From: Tepidicella xavieri
GTDB taxonomy: Bacteria; Pseudomonadota; Gammaproteobacteria; Burkholderiales; Burkholderiaceae_C
Direction of reading: 5' to 3'
DNA: 64,000 bases
Assembly (NCBI RefSeq): GCF_004363315.1
Contig: NZ_SNYL01000002.1
Coordinates: 232,095-296,094, forward strand
Positions 1 to 9,734 of this stretch are shown piece by piece. The translations under genes were made by a program, and so were the position numbers. How positions within the stretch are numbered: position 1 is the stretch's first letter; the number at the start of each line of letters is the position of its first letter. Below the pieces are notes generated by a model. It searched no databases and was not told where the DNA came from. It was given only the letters and a program-made list of their open reading frames with translations.

Positions 1-636
1 GGCGCGGTGCTTGTACAGGTCATAGACCGCAGCGCCAAACAGCATGGGAATGGCCAGGAAGAAGCTGAATTCGGTGGCCGCGCGGCGGGAGAACCCCAGG
101 GCCATCGCACCGATGATGGTGGCCCCGGAGCGGCTGACCCCAGGCACCAGCGCCAGGCATTGAATCAGCCCCACCCCCAGCGCATCGCGCCAGCCCACCT
201 GGTCCACGTCATCGATGCGCTGGGCAGGCTGCCGGGCCTGCCAGGCCTCGACCCACAGCATCACCACGCCACCCGCGATGAAACTGACCGCCACCACCAA
301 CGGATTGAACAGCACGCCCTTGATCACCTCGATGAACAGCACCCCCGCCAGGGCGGCCGGGAAAAAACCGATCAGCACATTCGCGGTGAAACGCTGCGCT
401 CGGGCTTCGCGGGGCAGGCCCACCACCGTAGAGACCAGCCGCTGCATGTACAACGACACGATGGCCAAAATGGCGCCGGTCTGGATCACCACCTCAAACA
501 CCGTGATCTTCTCATCATCCAACCCCAGCAAGGCCGCGGTGAGAATGAGGTGACCGGTGGAGGAAATGGGCAAAAACTCGGTCAGGCCCTCCACCACGCC
601 CATGACGGCGGCCTTGAACAAAAGCAGGAAATCCAT
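1..636 (-). CDS. uppP: Undecaprenyl-diphosphatase (partial, 3' end beyond window)
   Basis: Integral membrane phosphatase that recycles undecaprenyl diphosphate to the monophosphate lipid carrier used for peptidoglycan and surface polysaccharides. Reading leftwards from ATG 636 gives 212 residues that stay open to the window edge, against about 265-280 in the family, so roughly the last quarter is missing. The family signatures are visible: an N-terminal [16 protein letters not shown] segment and a later [10 protein letters not shown] segment, which together form the active site, among several hydrophobic helices. The protein begins [13 protein letters not shown]. No strong ribosome binding site is visible before the start. 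It would be the last recognisable gene on this side; its role fits the lipid A and O-antigen genes at the far end but the two are not adjacent. Confidence 0.95.
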   Translation of the reverse strand, partial: MDFLLLFKAAVMGVVEGLTEFLPISSTGHLILTAALLGLDDEKITVFEVVIQTGAILAIVSLYMQRLVSTVVGLPREARAQRFTANVLIGFFPAALAGVLFIEVIKGVLFNPLVVAVSFIAGGVVMLWVEAWQARQPAQRIDDVDQVGWRDALGVGLIQCLALVPGVSRSGATIIGAMALGFSRRAATEFSFFLAIPMLFGAAVYDLYKHRA

Positions 637-741
637 GGATGCAACGGCAAAACCAGCATCCTAACCCAGCGACGCCCCCAAGCAGCCGACCATTCAGCCG
701 CCGCGCCAGACCGAATCAACGCAGCGGCGTCAATGCCGGAT

Positions 742-1122
742 TCAGCGCCACGATTGGCGAGGCGGCTGGGCATAGACCACTGGCGTGGCCCCGTAGTAAT
801 GGTGGTGATGCACCTGCGTGACACCACGCTTGTGCGATTTCCCCGGGCCTGCATGGTGATGAGGTTTGCGATGCCCCGGCGGCACCCAGCCCGCATGGGG
901 CGGCGGCACGACCACCACCGGCGGCTGCGTCACCACCACATGCCGCGGCGGATAGACCACCACCGGCGGCGTGACCACCACGGGGGGCGTATTGCTCACC
1001 CCCACATGCACCCCGGGCTGATGCACGCCGATGGACCAATACACATTGCTGGCCTGCGCCATCCCGGCGCTGCTCAACACGACCGCCACACCTGCGGCGC
1101 CCAACCATTTCATCCGCTTCAT
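742..1122 (-). CDS. Small secreted Pro/Val/His-rich protein of unknown function
   Basis: A 126-residue protein I cannot assign to a named family. It has a clear Sec signal peptide (MKRMKWLGAAGVAVVLSSAGMAQA, cut as two parts here: basic start then hydrophobic core) with an AQA cleavage site before SNVYW. The mature part is low-complexity: repeated PPVVV blocks around residues 45-75, then a His-rich tail with HHH and HHHH runs. A good ribosome binding site (GGAAAGGATG) precedes the ATG. The His clusters could bind metal in the periplasm or outer membrane, but that is inference from composition only. It is transcribed divergently from the M48 protease gene. Confidence 0.8.
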   Translation of the reverse strand: MKRMKWLGAAGVAVVLSSAGMAQASNVYWSIGVHQPGVHVGVSNTPPVVVTPPVVVYPPRHVVVTQPPVVVVPPPHAGWVPPGHRKPHHHAGPGKSHKRGVTQVHHHHYYGATPVVYAQPPRQSWR

Positions 1123-1267
1123 GATGTCATCCTTTCCAACAGGCTTGGAGAACCGATGCCTCGATTACAGACTCAAAACCCTGTTACCTCCTTGCCCAAA
1201 ATGTGAAGAACGTATCCAGCCGTAACGGTCGTCCTTGGGGCCGGAATGCCCTCACCATGAAGCCAGT

Positions 1268-1273
1268 CACAAT
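1268..1273 (+). promoter_or_regulatory. Putative -10 box CACAAT for a leaderless M48 mRNA
   Basis: CACAAT ends seven bases before ATG 1281, so transcription would begin at or one base before the start codon. It supports choosing 1281 over the upstream in-frame ATGs at 1203 and 1257, and there is no Shine-Dalgarno. No clear -35 is visible. Confidence 0.4.
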
Positions 1274-1280
1274 ATTCGCC

Positions 1281-2648
1281 ATGAAAAATCCGCCTGATCG
1301 AGCCCCTGTCCACGACCAGATCGCCGACGCATTGGCCCGCCAGCGCCTGGGGCGGCGCCACGCGCTGTGGCTGCTGGGCGCCAGCGTCTCGGCCACCGCC
1401 CTCGGGGCGCTGCAAGGCTGCGCGCAATCCCCCGTCACGGGCGAGCGTATCCTCGTCGGCATGAGCGAAAGCCAGGAACGCGCGGCCGATGCGCAATACG
1501 CCCCGCACCAGTTTTCCCAGGACTTGGGCGAGGTACAAGACGACGCCCTGAACCGCTACGTGCGCACGCTGGGCGCGGAACTGCAACGGCACACCCACCG
1601 GCCGCACCTGCCTTACAGCTACCGGGTGCTCAATGCCAACCACGTCAACGCCTACACCTTCCCGGCCGGCGCGATGGGGGTGACGCGCGGCATCATGGTG
1701 GGGCTGCAGGACGAGGCCGAACTGGCCGCGCTGCTGGGCCACGAGATGGGCCATGTCAACGCCCGCCACGCCGCCCAACGCAGCGGCCAGGGGCTGCTGG
1801 CCAACGTGGCCCTGATGGGAGTGGCCATGATGGCCGACGAGCGTTGGGCCACGGCGGCCCTGGTGGGCGGGCAGATCGGCGCCAGCGCGCTGCTGGCCGC
1901 CTACTCGCGCGACCATGAACGCGAAGCCGACGCCTTGGGTCAGGCGTACATGGTCCGCGCCGGGTACCCGGCCAGCGGCATGACGCGCCTGCACCGCCTG
2001 CTGGTGGAGCAGGAGCGTGAGAGCCCGGGGCCGTTGCAAACCCTGTTCAGCACCCACCCCATGAGCAGCGAGCGCCTGGCCAGCGCCGAGCGGCTGGCGC
2101 AAACCCGCTATGCCGAGAGCCTGAACCGCCCCACGGGCCGCGAACGCTTCATGGACGAAACCGCCCGCCTACGGCGCCTGCGGCCCACCATCGAAGCCTG
2201 CCAGCAAGGCGAAGTCGCCATGAGCCGCAAGCAACTGCCTGCGGCCCAGGCGGCGTTTGCCCGTGCCCTGCAAGCCACCCCGCAAGACTACGCCGCCAAC
2301 CTGCGCATGGCGCAATGCCTGCAGGCCATGGGCAAGGCGCAAGAAGCGCGCCCCTACGCGCTGGCCGCCCAAAACATCTACCCCCAGGAGGCCCAAGCCC
2401 ACCAAGTCGCGGGGCTGCTGGCCCTGCAACTGCGGCAGCCCCAGCAAGCCTACGAGCACTTCAGCCGCTTCGACCAGCAACTGCCCGGCAACCCTGGTAT
2501 CACCTTCCTGCGCGGGGTGGCCCTGGAAGGCATGGGCCACCGGCGCGAAGCCGCCGTCTTCTATCAGCGCTTCCTGCAAACCACCCGGCAGGGCGACGCC
2601 GCCCAGTACGCCAGCAGCCGCCTGCAAGCCTGGGGGATGCAGCGTTGA
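1281..2648 (+). CDS. M48-family metalloprotease lipoprotein with C-terminal TPRs
   Basis: Zinc metalloprotease of the M48 family (BepA/YfgC and LoiP relatives) that acts at the periplasmic side of the cell envelope, usually in outer-membrane protein quality control. 455 residues from ATG 1281. A basic segment with twin Arg (25-26) and a hydrophobic stretch end in the lipobox LQGC (Cys47), followed by the family's SPVTGER motif. The zinc site is HEMGH (154-158), with the downstream ligand helix EREAD (213-217). The last 150 residues are Ala- and Gln-rich helical repeats typical of TPRs, as in BepA. In-frame ATGs at 1203 and 1257 lack support, while 1281 has a -10-like box just before it. Its stop codon overlaps the start of the next gene by 4 nt, so the two are probably co-translated. 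Confidence 0.9.
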   Translation: MKNPPDRAPVHDQIADALARQRLGRRHALWLLGASVSATALGALQGCAQSPVTGERILVGMSESQERAADAQYAPHQFSQDLGEVQDDALNRYVRTLGAELQRHTHRPHLPYSYRVLNANHVNAYTFPAGAMGVTRGIMVGLQDEAELAALLGHEMGHVNARHAAQRSGQGLLANVALMGVAMMADERWATAALVGGQIGASALLAAYSRDHEREADALGQAYMVRAGYPASGMTRLHRLLVEQERESPGPLQTLFSTHPMSSERLASAERLAQTRYAESLNRPTGRERFMDETARLRRLRPTIEACQQGEVAMSRKQLPAAQAAFARALQATPQDYAANLRMAQCLQAMGKAQEARPYALAAQNIYPQEAQAHQVAGLLALQLRQPQQAYEHFSRFDQQLPGNPGITFLRGVALEGMGHRREAAVFYQRFLQTTRQGDAAQYASSRLQAWGMQR

Positions 2649-3151
2649 ACCCCCTGCAGCGCACGGCCCGGCAAGGCGCTTTCGTCATCACGCTGGTGTG
2701 GGTGCTGGTGGCCGCCGGCCTCTACCTCGGCTTCCGATGGCTGGAGGCCCGCGAACGCCAGCACCTGCAACCCTATGAGGGCCTTCATGGCGAACTGGTG
2801 ATCCCCCGCCATCCGGACGGGCATTTTTATGTGCCCGGGGAAGTCAACCGGGTGCCCGTGCTGTTTTTGGTGGACACCGGCGCATCGGCCGTCAGCATCA
2901 GCGATGCCCAGGCGCGTCAAGCGCAGTTGCCCCGAGGCCGGCCGGTCACCGTTCGCACCGCCAACGGCGAACGCCCGGGCGAAATGGTTCATGGCATCCC
3001 GGTGCGCGTGGGCCATCTGGCCCTCAATGACACCACCGTCATCATCGGTCTGGACATATCGAACGAACGCCAAGCGCTGCTCGGCCAGAGCTTTCTGCGC
3101 CACTTCGATGTGGAGCTGCGGCAGCGCGACATGGTGCTTCGCCCCCGCTGA
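2645..3151 (+). CDS. Membrane-anchored retropepsin-like aspartic protease
   Basis: 168 residues from a TTG that overlaps the preceding stop (TTGA, 2645-2648). The only in-frame starts upstream lie deep inside the M48 gene. Residues 11-30 form one transmembrane anchor; the rest would face the periplasm. The catalytic loop is LFLVDTGAS (Asp77-Thr-Gly-Ala-Ser81), followed by a GLD flap-like strand and the LLGQSFLRHF segment typical of single-domain clan AA (TIGR02281-type) proteases that work as homodimers. The family's physiological substrates are mostly unknown. Overlap with a periplasmic M48 protease gene suggests a joint role in envelope proteolysis, which is inference. The next gene starts 42 bp downstream on its own putative promoter. 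Confidence 0.82.
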   Translation: MNPLQRTARQGAFVITLVWVLVAAGLYLGFRWLEARERQHLQPYEGLHGELVIPRHPDGHFYVPGEVNRVPVLFLVDTGASAVSISDAQARQAQLPRGRPVTVRTANGERPGEMVHGIPVRVGHLALNDTTVIIGLDISNERQALLGQSFLRHFDVELRQRDMVLRPR

Positions 3152-3181
3152 GCAGGGGCCGGCATCCGCCTTGGCGCCCCC

Positions 3182-3187
3182 TAAAAT
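3182..3187 (+). promoter_or_regulatory. Putative -10 box TAAAAT for leaderless glnS mRNA
   Basis: TAAAAT ends exactly six bases before ATG 3194, placing the predicted +1 on the A of the start codon. No Shine-Dalgarno precedes glnS. Confidence 0.45.
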
Positions 3188-3193
3188 GGCGGG

Positions 3194-5017
3194 ATGAATG
3201 CCGCTTCCGATCCCAACGACAACGACGCCAAACCGAGCCATTTCTTGCGCCAGATCATCGAACACGATCTGGCCCACGGCACCTATGCCGGCCGCCGCTG
3301 GGGTGGCCGCCCGGGCGATGCCGCCTGCCACAGCGCCGGCGTGCCCGACCCGGCCCGCATCCGCACCCGCTTTCCGCCCGAGCCCAACGGCTATCTGCAC
3401 GTCGGCCATGCCAAGAGCATCTGCCTGAACTTCGGCCTGGCTCGCGACTATGGCGGCGTGTGCCACCTGCGCTTTGACGACACCAACCCCGAAAAAGAAG
3501 AACGCGAGTACGTCGAAGCCATCATCGATGCCGTGCGGTGGCTGGGCTTCTCTTGGGAATCGTCTTTCGGCGGGCGCACGGAAAGCCATCTGTACTACGC
3601 CAGCGACTATTTCGACTTCATGTACCGGGCCGCCGAGTACCTGATCGAGGCCGGTCATGCCTACGTCGATGAGCAAAGCGCCGAGGACATGCGCATCAAC
3701 CGGGGGGATTTCTCGCGCCCCGGGGTCAACAGCCCTTTCCGCGACCGCACGCCGGCCGAAAACCTGGCGCGGTTCCGGCAAATGCGCGATGGCCAGTTGC
3801 CCGACGGCGCGGCCGTGCTGCGGGCCAAGATCGACATGGCCAGCCCCAACATCAACCTGCGCGACCCGACGCTGTACCGCATACGCCGCGCCACCCACCA
3901 CAACACGGGCGACCGCTGGTGCATCTACCCGATGTACACCTACGCGCACCCCATCGAAGACGCGCTGGAGCAGATCACCCATTCCATCTGCACCCTGGAG
4001 TTTGAAGACCAGCGCCCCTTCTACGACTGGCTGCTGCAGCGCCTCATCGAAGGCGGCCTGTTGCAAGCCCCGCCGCCGCGCCAGTACGAATTTGCCCGGT
4101 TGAACCTGACCTACGTGGTCACCAGCAAGCGCAAGCTCAAGCAACTCGTCGATGAAGGCCATGTGCAGGGCTGGGACGACCCGCGCATGCCCACCATCGT
4201 CGGGCTGCGCCGCCGCGGCTACACGCCCCAAGCCATCCAACGGTTTGCCGAACGCATCGGCGTGAGCAAAGCCGACAGCTGGATCGACTACAGCGTCCTC
4301 GAAGGCTGCCTGCGTGAAGACCTGGAACTGCGCGCCCACCGCGCGATGGCCGTGCTCGATCCGGTCAAGCTGGTGCTGACCAACTGGGCCGAAGTGTTTG
4401 GCCATGACGACCACACCGAAATCTGCACCTTACCCGCCCTGCCCCACAGCCCCGCGGGCGAAGGGCAAGCTCCGCCGCCCGAGCGGGTGTTTCGCATCGG
4501 CAAGGCGGTCTGGATCGAGCGCGAAGACTTCGAGGAAGTGCCGCCCAAGGGCTACAAGCGGCTCTATCCGGGCAACGTGGTGCGCCTCAAGGGCGGCTAC
4601 GTGATCGAGTGCACCGGCTGCCTCAAAGACGAGCAGGGCCGCGTCGTCGAAGTCCATGCCAAGGTGGTGCCGGGCACCAAAAGCGGCACGCCCGGGGCCG
4701 ACAGCGTCAAGGCCAAGGCCGCCATCACCTGGGTGGGCGTCCATGACGGGCTGCCCGCCGAAGTGCGGCTCTACGATCGCCTGTTCACCGACCCGCACCC
4801 GGATGCGGGCGGCAAAAACTTCCTGCAACTGCTCAACCCCGACAGCCTGAAAGTGGTCACGGCTTACGTGGAGCCTACGCTGGCGCGCGCCCAGGCGGAT
4901 GACAAGTTCCAATTCGAGCGGCATGGCTACTTCGTGGCCGACCGCATCGATCACGGCCAGGATGGCCGGCTGGTGTTCAACCGCATCACGGGGCTCAAGG
5001 ATTCGTGGGGTAAATGA
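3194..5017 (+). CDS. glnS: Glutaminyl-tRNA synthetase
   Basis: Class I aminoacyl-tRNA synthetase that charges tRNA-Gln with glutamine in the cytoplasm. 607 residues. The HIGH motif is in PPEPNGYLHVGHAKS (HVGH, 69-72) and the KMSKS motif appears as V-T-S-K-R-K-L (309-315), with Thr where E. coli has Met. Compared with E. coli there is an extra Gly/Ala-rich segment of about 17 residues just before the HIGH motif (roughly 33-52), a feature I associate with Comamonadaceae. The C-terminal beta-barrel anticodon-binding part is complete. The gene has a close -10-like box and no ribosome binding site. It is followed after 23 bp by a restriction-modification gene in the same direction. Confidence 0.97.
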   Translation: MNAASDPNDNDAKPSHFLRQIIEHDLAHGTYAGRRWGGRPGDAACHSAGVPDPARIRTRFPPEPNGYLHVGHAKSICLNFGLARDYGGVCHLRFDDTNPEKEEREYVEAIIDAVRWLGFSWESSFGGRTESHLYYASDYFDFMYRAAEYLIEAGHAYVDEQSAEDMRINRGDFSRPGVNSPFRDRTPAENLARFRQMRDGQLPDGAAVLRAKIDMASPNINLRDPTLYRIRRATHHNTGDRWCIYPMYTYAHPIEDALEQITHSICTLEFEDQRPFYDWLLQRLIEGGLLQAPPPRQYEFARLNLTYVVTSKRKLKQLVDEGHVQGWDDPRMPTIVGLRRRGYTPQAIQRFAERIGVSKADSWIDYSVLEGCLREDLELRAHRAMAVLDPVKLVLTNWAEVFGHDDHTEICTLPALPHSPAGEGQAPPPERVFRIGKAVWIEREDFEEVPPKGYKRLYPGNVVRLKGGYVIECTGCLKDEQGRVVEVHAKVVPGTKSGTPGADSVKAKAAITWVGVHDGLPAEVRLYDRLFTDPHPDAGGKNFLQLLNPDSLKVVTAYVEPTLARAQADDKFQFERHGYFVADRIDHGQDGRLVFNRITGLKDSWGK

Positions 5018-5040
5018 GCCCCCGTTAGTGGCACGCAGGC

Positions 5041-7872
5041 ATGGCCCTGTCCTGGAATGACATCAAGCACAAAGCGCTGGCCTTTGCCAAACGCTGGGAA
5101 GACGCCAGCCGCGAAGACTCGCAGGCCAAGCCGTTCTGGCTGGATTTCTTCGACATCTTCGGCATCAGCGACAAGCGCGTGGCCACCTTCGAGCATGCCG
5201 TCAAGCGGCTTGGTGGCCCCAAGGGGCGCACCGACGGCTTCGTCGATCTGTTCTGGCCCGGCATGCTGCTGGTCGAGCACAAAAGCCGCGGCAAGGACCT
5301 GGACCGCGCCATGGAACAGGCGATGGGCTACCTGCACGGCATCGCCGAGCGCGACTTGCCGCAGCTCGTCGTGGTCTGCGACTTCGCGCGCTTTCGCGTG
5401 CGCATGCTGGCCAGCGGGGAAGAACGCGAATTCGCGCTGGCGGACCTGCACAAGCACATCCGGCTGTTCGGCGCGCTGGCCGGCTACAAAGTCCACGCCA
5501 TCCAGCCGCAGGATCCCGTCAACATCCGCGCTGCCGAGCGCATGGGCCGGCTGCACGACATGCTCAAGGCCAGCGGCTACGGCGGCCATGCGCTGGAAGT
5601 GCTGCTGGTGCGGCTGCTGTTCTGCCTGTTTGCCGACGACACCGGCATCTTCCAACCCGCGCAGGCGCTGCGCCAGTTCATCGAGGAACGCACCGCCCCG
5701 GACGGCAGCGACCTCGGCCCGCGGCTGGCACAGTTGTTTCAAGTGCTCAATACCCCCGAGGCCCAGCGCAGCCGCACACTGGACGCGCAACTGGCCGCGT
5801 TCCCCTACGTCAACGGCCGGCTGTTCGAGGAAGTGCTGCCGATGGCGGACTTCGACGCCCCGATGCGCGAGGCGCTGCTGGACGCCTGCGCGCTGGACTG
5901 GTCCGCCATCAGCCCCGCCATCTTCGGGAGCCTGTTCCAGTCCATCATGGACGAGCGTGCGCGCCGCCAGCTCGGCGCGCACTACACGTCCGAGGACAAC
6001 ATCCTCAAGCTGATCCGGCCGCTGTTCCTCGACGCGCTGTGGGAAGAATTCGAACGCGTGCGCCACCACCGCCAGCGGCTGTGGGAGTTCCACCAGAAGC
6101 TGCGGCGGCTGACCTTCTTCGACCCGGCGTGCGGCTGCGGCAACTTTCTGGTCATCAGCTACCGCGAGCTGCGCCGGCTGGAGCTGGAGGTGCTGCGTGC
6201 CAGTTATCAGGACGGCCAGCAGATGCTGGACATCCACCAGTTCATCCGCGTGGACGTGGACCAGTTCTACGGCATCGAGATCGAGGAGTTCCCGGCCCAG
6301 ATTGCGCAGGTGGCGCTCTGGCTGGTGGACCACCAGATGAACCTGCGCGTCAGCGAGGAGTTTGGCCTCTACTACGCACGCATCCCGCTGCGCTCCAGCC
6401 CGCACATCGTGCACGGCAACGCGCTGACGCTGGACTGGAACGCCGTGCTGCCGGCAGCACGGTGCAGCCACGTGCTGGGCAACCCGCCGTTCGTCGGCGC
6501 GAAAAACCTGGACGATGGGCAACGCGCCGAGATGCGTGCCGTCTGCGCCGGCATCGACAACGCCGGGCTGCTGGACTACGTGGCGGCGTGGTACGTCAAG
6601 GCGGCCCGCTACCTGCAAGACGCCCGCGCCGCCCAGCCCGCCGGCCTGCCGCCACCCACCGCAGCCTTTGTCTCCACCAACAGCATCAGCCAGGGCGAGC
6701 AGGTCGGCGTGCTGTGGGGCTGGCTGCTGGCGCAGGGCGTGCGCATTCACTTCGCGCACCGCACCTTCCAGTGGAGCAACGAAGCACGCGGCAAGGCCGC
6801 GGTGCACTGCGTCATCATCGGCTTTGGGCTGCACGACACACAGCCCAAACGCCTGTTCGACTACGAGCACCCCAGGGGCGAGCCGCTAGAGCGCCGCGTC
6901 GAACGCATCAATCCGTATCTGGTGGATGGCCCCGACGTGCTGCTGCCACGGCGCAGCCAACCACTGGCGGCGGTGCCGCCGATCGGCATCGGCAACAAGC
7001 CGATCGACGGCGGGCACTACCTGCTGACGCGCCAGCAGCGCGACGAACTGCTGGCCCGCGAGCCGGCCGCCGCTGCGTGGCTGCGCCGCTGGCTGGGGGC
7101 CGAGGAGTTCCTCAACGGCGCCGAGCGCTGGGTGCTGTGGCTGCGCGACTGCCCGCCGGCGCAGCTGCGCGCCATGCCCGAGGTGATGCGGCGCGTGCAG
7201 GCGGTGCGCGACTACCGGCTGCGCAGCCCCAGCGCCCCCACCCGGCGGCTGGCCGAAACGCCCACGCGCTTTCACGTCGAAAACGTCCCCGACGCGCCGT
7301 ATCTGGTCATCCCAGAGGTGTCTTCCGAGCGCCGCGAATACCTGCCGATCGGCTTTGAGCAGCCCAACACCCTATGCAGCAATCTGGTCAAGATCGTGCC
7401 CGGCGCCACGCTCTACCACTTCGGCGTGCTGTCCAGCGCCATGCACAACGCCTGGCTGCGCGCGGTGTGCGGCCGGCTCGAAAGCCGTTTTCGCTACTCC
7501 GCCGCCATCGTGTACAACAATTTCCCGTGGCCCGAACTGCCCGACGACGCCCCGCCCGGCAGCCCCGCGCAACGCGCCCGCGCCGCCATCGAAGCTGCCG
7601 CGCAGGCGGTGCTGGATGCCCGGACGCGGTTTCAGCAAGGGCCGCAGCCAGCCACGCTGGCCGACCTCTACGACCCGTTGACCATGCCACCGGAGCTGCG
7701 CCGCGCCCACCAGCGGCTGGATGCCGCGGTGGACGCCGCCTACGCGCTCTCGGGCGGGCCGCGCCGCTACGCCAGCGACGCGCAGCGCGTGGCCCACCTG
7801 ATGCAATGCCACCAGCGGCTCACCAGCCTGCTGCCCACCCAGCGCCACCAGCGCCTGCGCCACTCGGCCTGA
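5041..7872 (+). CDS. MmeI-type (Type IIL) fused restriction endonuclease/adenine-type DNA methyltransferase
   Basis: A 943-residue single-chain restriction-modification enzyme; MmeI itself has about 920 residues. The N-terminal nuclease site is Asp69-X9-Glu79-His-Lys81, the same spacing as the D-X9-E-X-K site of MmeI. A helical linker leads to the methyltransferase: SAM motif I is FFDPACGCGNFL (Asp361-Phe369) and catalytic motif IV is NPPF (481-484), as in N6-adenine gamma-class enzymes. The C-terminal 350 residues should be the target recognition domain plus a short helical tail. In this class one TRD sets the site for both cutting and methylation, so no separate methyltransferase or specificity gene is needed, and none is present. 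The recognition sequence cannot be read from the protein by eye. It sits between glnS and a pRiA4b ORF-3-like gene, probably as an accessory insertion. Confidence 0.9.
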   Translation: MALSWNDIKHKALAFAKRWEDASREDSQAKPFWLDFFDIFGISDKRVATFEHAVKRLGGPKGRTDGFVDLFWPGMLLVEHKSRGKDLDRAMEQAMGYLHGIAERDLPQLVVVCDFARFRVRMLASGEEREFALADLHKHIRLFGALAGYKVHAIQPQDPVNIRAAERMGRLHDMLKASGYGGHALEVLLVRLLFCLFADDTGIFQPAQALRQFIEERTAPDGSDLGPRLAQLFQVLNTPEAQRSRTLDAQLAAFPYVNGRLFEEVLPMADFDAPMREALLDACALDWSAISPAIFGSLFQSIMDERARRQLGAHYTSEDNILKLIRPLFLDALWEEFERVRHHRQRLWEFHQKLRRLTFFDPACGCGNFLVISYRELRRLELEVLRASYQDGQQMLDIHQFIRVDVDQFYGIEIEEFPAQIAQVALWLVDHQMNLRVSEEFGLYYARIPLRSSPHIVHGNALTLDWNAVLPAARCSHVLGNPPFVGAKNLDDGQRAEMRAVCAGIDNAGLLDYVAAWYVKAARYLQDARAAQPAGLPPPTAAFVSTNSISQGEQVGVLWGWLLAQGVRIHFAHRTFQWSNEARGKAAVHCVIIGFGLHDTQPKRLFDYEHPRGEPLERRVERINPYLVDGPDVLLPRRSQPLAAVPPIGIGNKPIDGGHYLLTRQQRDELLAREPAAAAWLRRWLGAEEFLNGAERWVLWLRDCPPAQLRAMPEVMRRVQAVRDYRLRSPSAPTRRLAETPTRFHVENVPDAPYLVIPEVSSERREYLPIGFEQPNTLCSNLVKIVPGATLYHFGVLSSAMHNAWLRAVCGRLESRFRYSAAIVYNNFPWPELPDDAPPGSPAQRARAAIEAAAQAVLDARTRFQQGPQPATLADLYDPLTMPPELRRAHQRLDAAVDAAYALSGGPRRYASDAQRVAHLMQCHQRLTSLLPTQRHQRLRHSA

Positions 7873-7895
7873 AGGCCCCGCTTGCCGTCCACGCC

Positions 7896-8540
7896 ATGAA
7901 CGCTTCCAGTCCTTCCATCGCCTATCTGCTGCGCATCGAGCTCAAGGGATTCAAGCCGGCCATCTACCGCGAAGTGCTGGTGGACCCGGACGTGACTTTG
8001 CGCAAGCTGCACGCCATCGTGCAAGCGGCCATGGGCTGGGACAACGCGCACGCCTATGGCTTCGCGCTGCCGCGCCGCGCAGGAGACGTGTATTGGCGCA
8101 TCCCGGCTTCGCTGCGGTGGGAGCCCCAATCCGCCGAAAGCTGGGGCCCCCGCGCCCACAGCGACAGCCGCGCGCGCGTTGCCGACGTGCTCACCGCGCC
8201 CCGGCAGAAGTTGCTCTACATGTACGACTTTGGCGATGAATGGCTGCATGCCATCACGCTCAAAGACATCGTGCAGACCGAACTGCCTCTGCCCTATCTG
8301 CTGAAAGCCCAACAGGGCTGCCCACCCGAGGACTGCGGCGGCCCGGCAGGCGCGAGCTACTGGGCGCAAGCCTGGTTTGACCCCCAGCACGAAGACCATG
8401 CGGCGGCACGGGAACTGTTGTGGGGCGACGAAGCGCCAGGCACGCTGCATTTCGACGCGTTGCAGCACGCCGTGAGCCGGCTGCGCCCCAAAGGCGCAAA
8501 AGCAGCGGCCAAGACCAAGGGCGGAATCCGCCCGTCTTGA
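7896..8540 (+). CDS. Plasmid pRiA4b ORF-3-like family protein
   Basis: 214 residues from ATG 7896, 23 bp after the restriction-modification gene and in the same direction. It matches the pRiA4b ORF-3-like (PF07929) pattern: an N-terminal YLLRIELKGFKPAIYREVLV strand region, then TLRKLHAIVQAAMGWDNAHAYGF, then the LLYMYDFGDEWLHAITL core, then PPEDCGGPAGA and a WFDP motif near the C-terminus. Such proteins are found on plasmids, beside mobile elements and in chromosomes; the biochemical role is not established. Its position directly behind the restriction enzyme suggests the two moved together, which is inference. Residues 8541-8581 are a short convergent gap with the next gene. Confidence 0.85.
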   Translation: MNASSPSIAYLLRIELKGFKPAIYREVLVDPDVTLRKLHAIVQAAMGWDNAHAYGFALPRRAGDVYWRIPASLRWEPQSAESWGPRAHSDSRARVADVLTAPRQKLLYMYDFGDEWLHAITLKDIVQTELPLPYLLKAQQGCPPEDCGGPAGASYWAQAWFDPQHEDHAAARELLWGDEAPGTLHFDALQHAVSRLRPKGAKAAAKTKGGIRPS

Positions 8541-8581
8541 GGCTTGCCCCGCTCAAGCCGCCAGCATGGCGGGTGCCCGGC

Positions 8582-9634
<1,053 letters not shown>

Positions 9635-9643
9635 GGACGGGCA

Positions 9644-9666
9644 GGCCTCCTGGGCGACAGGAGGCC
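9644..9666 (-). promoter_or_regulatory. Hairpin that sequesters the Shine-Dalgarno of the diguanylate cyclase
   Basis: On the minus strand GGCCTCCT, a 7-nt loop and AGGAGGCC form a perfect 8-bp stem. The 3' arm contains AGGAGG, the only good ribosome binding site for ATG 9634. No U-run follows, so a terminator is less likely than translational control (for example temperature- or protein-controlled opening). Confidence 0.5.
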
Positions 9667-9734
9667 GAAAACGATGCTTTGCCCCCTTCCCGAATTCTGC
9701 CGCAAAGCGTCTCTCCCGCTTGTCACCCAGGCAA

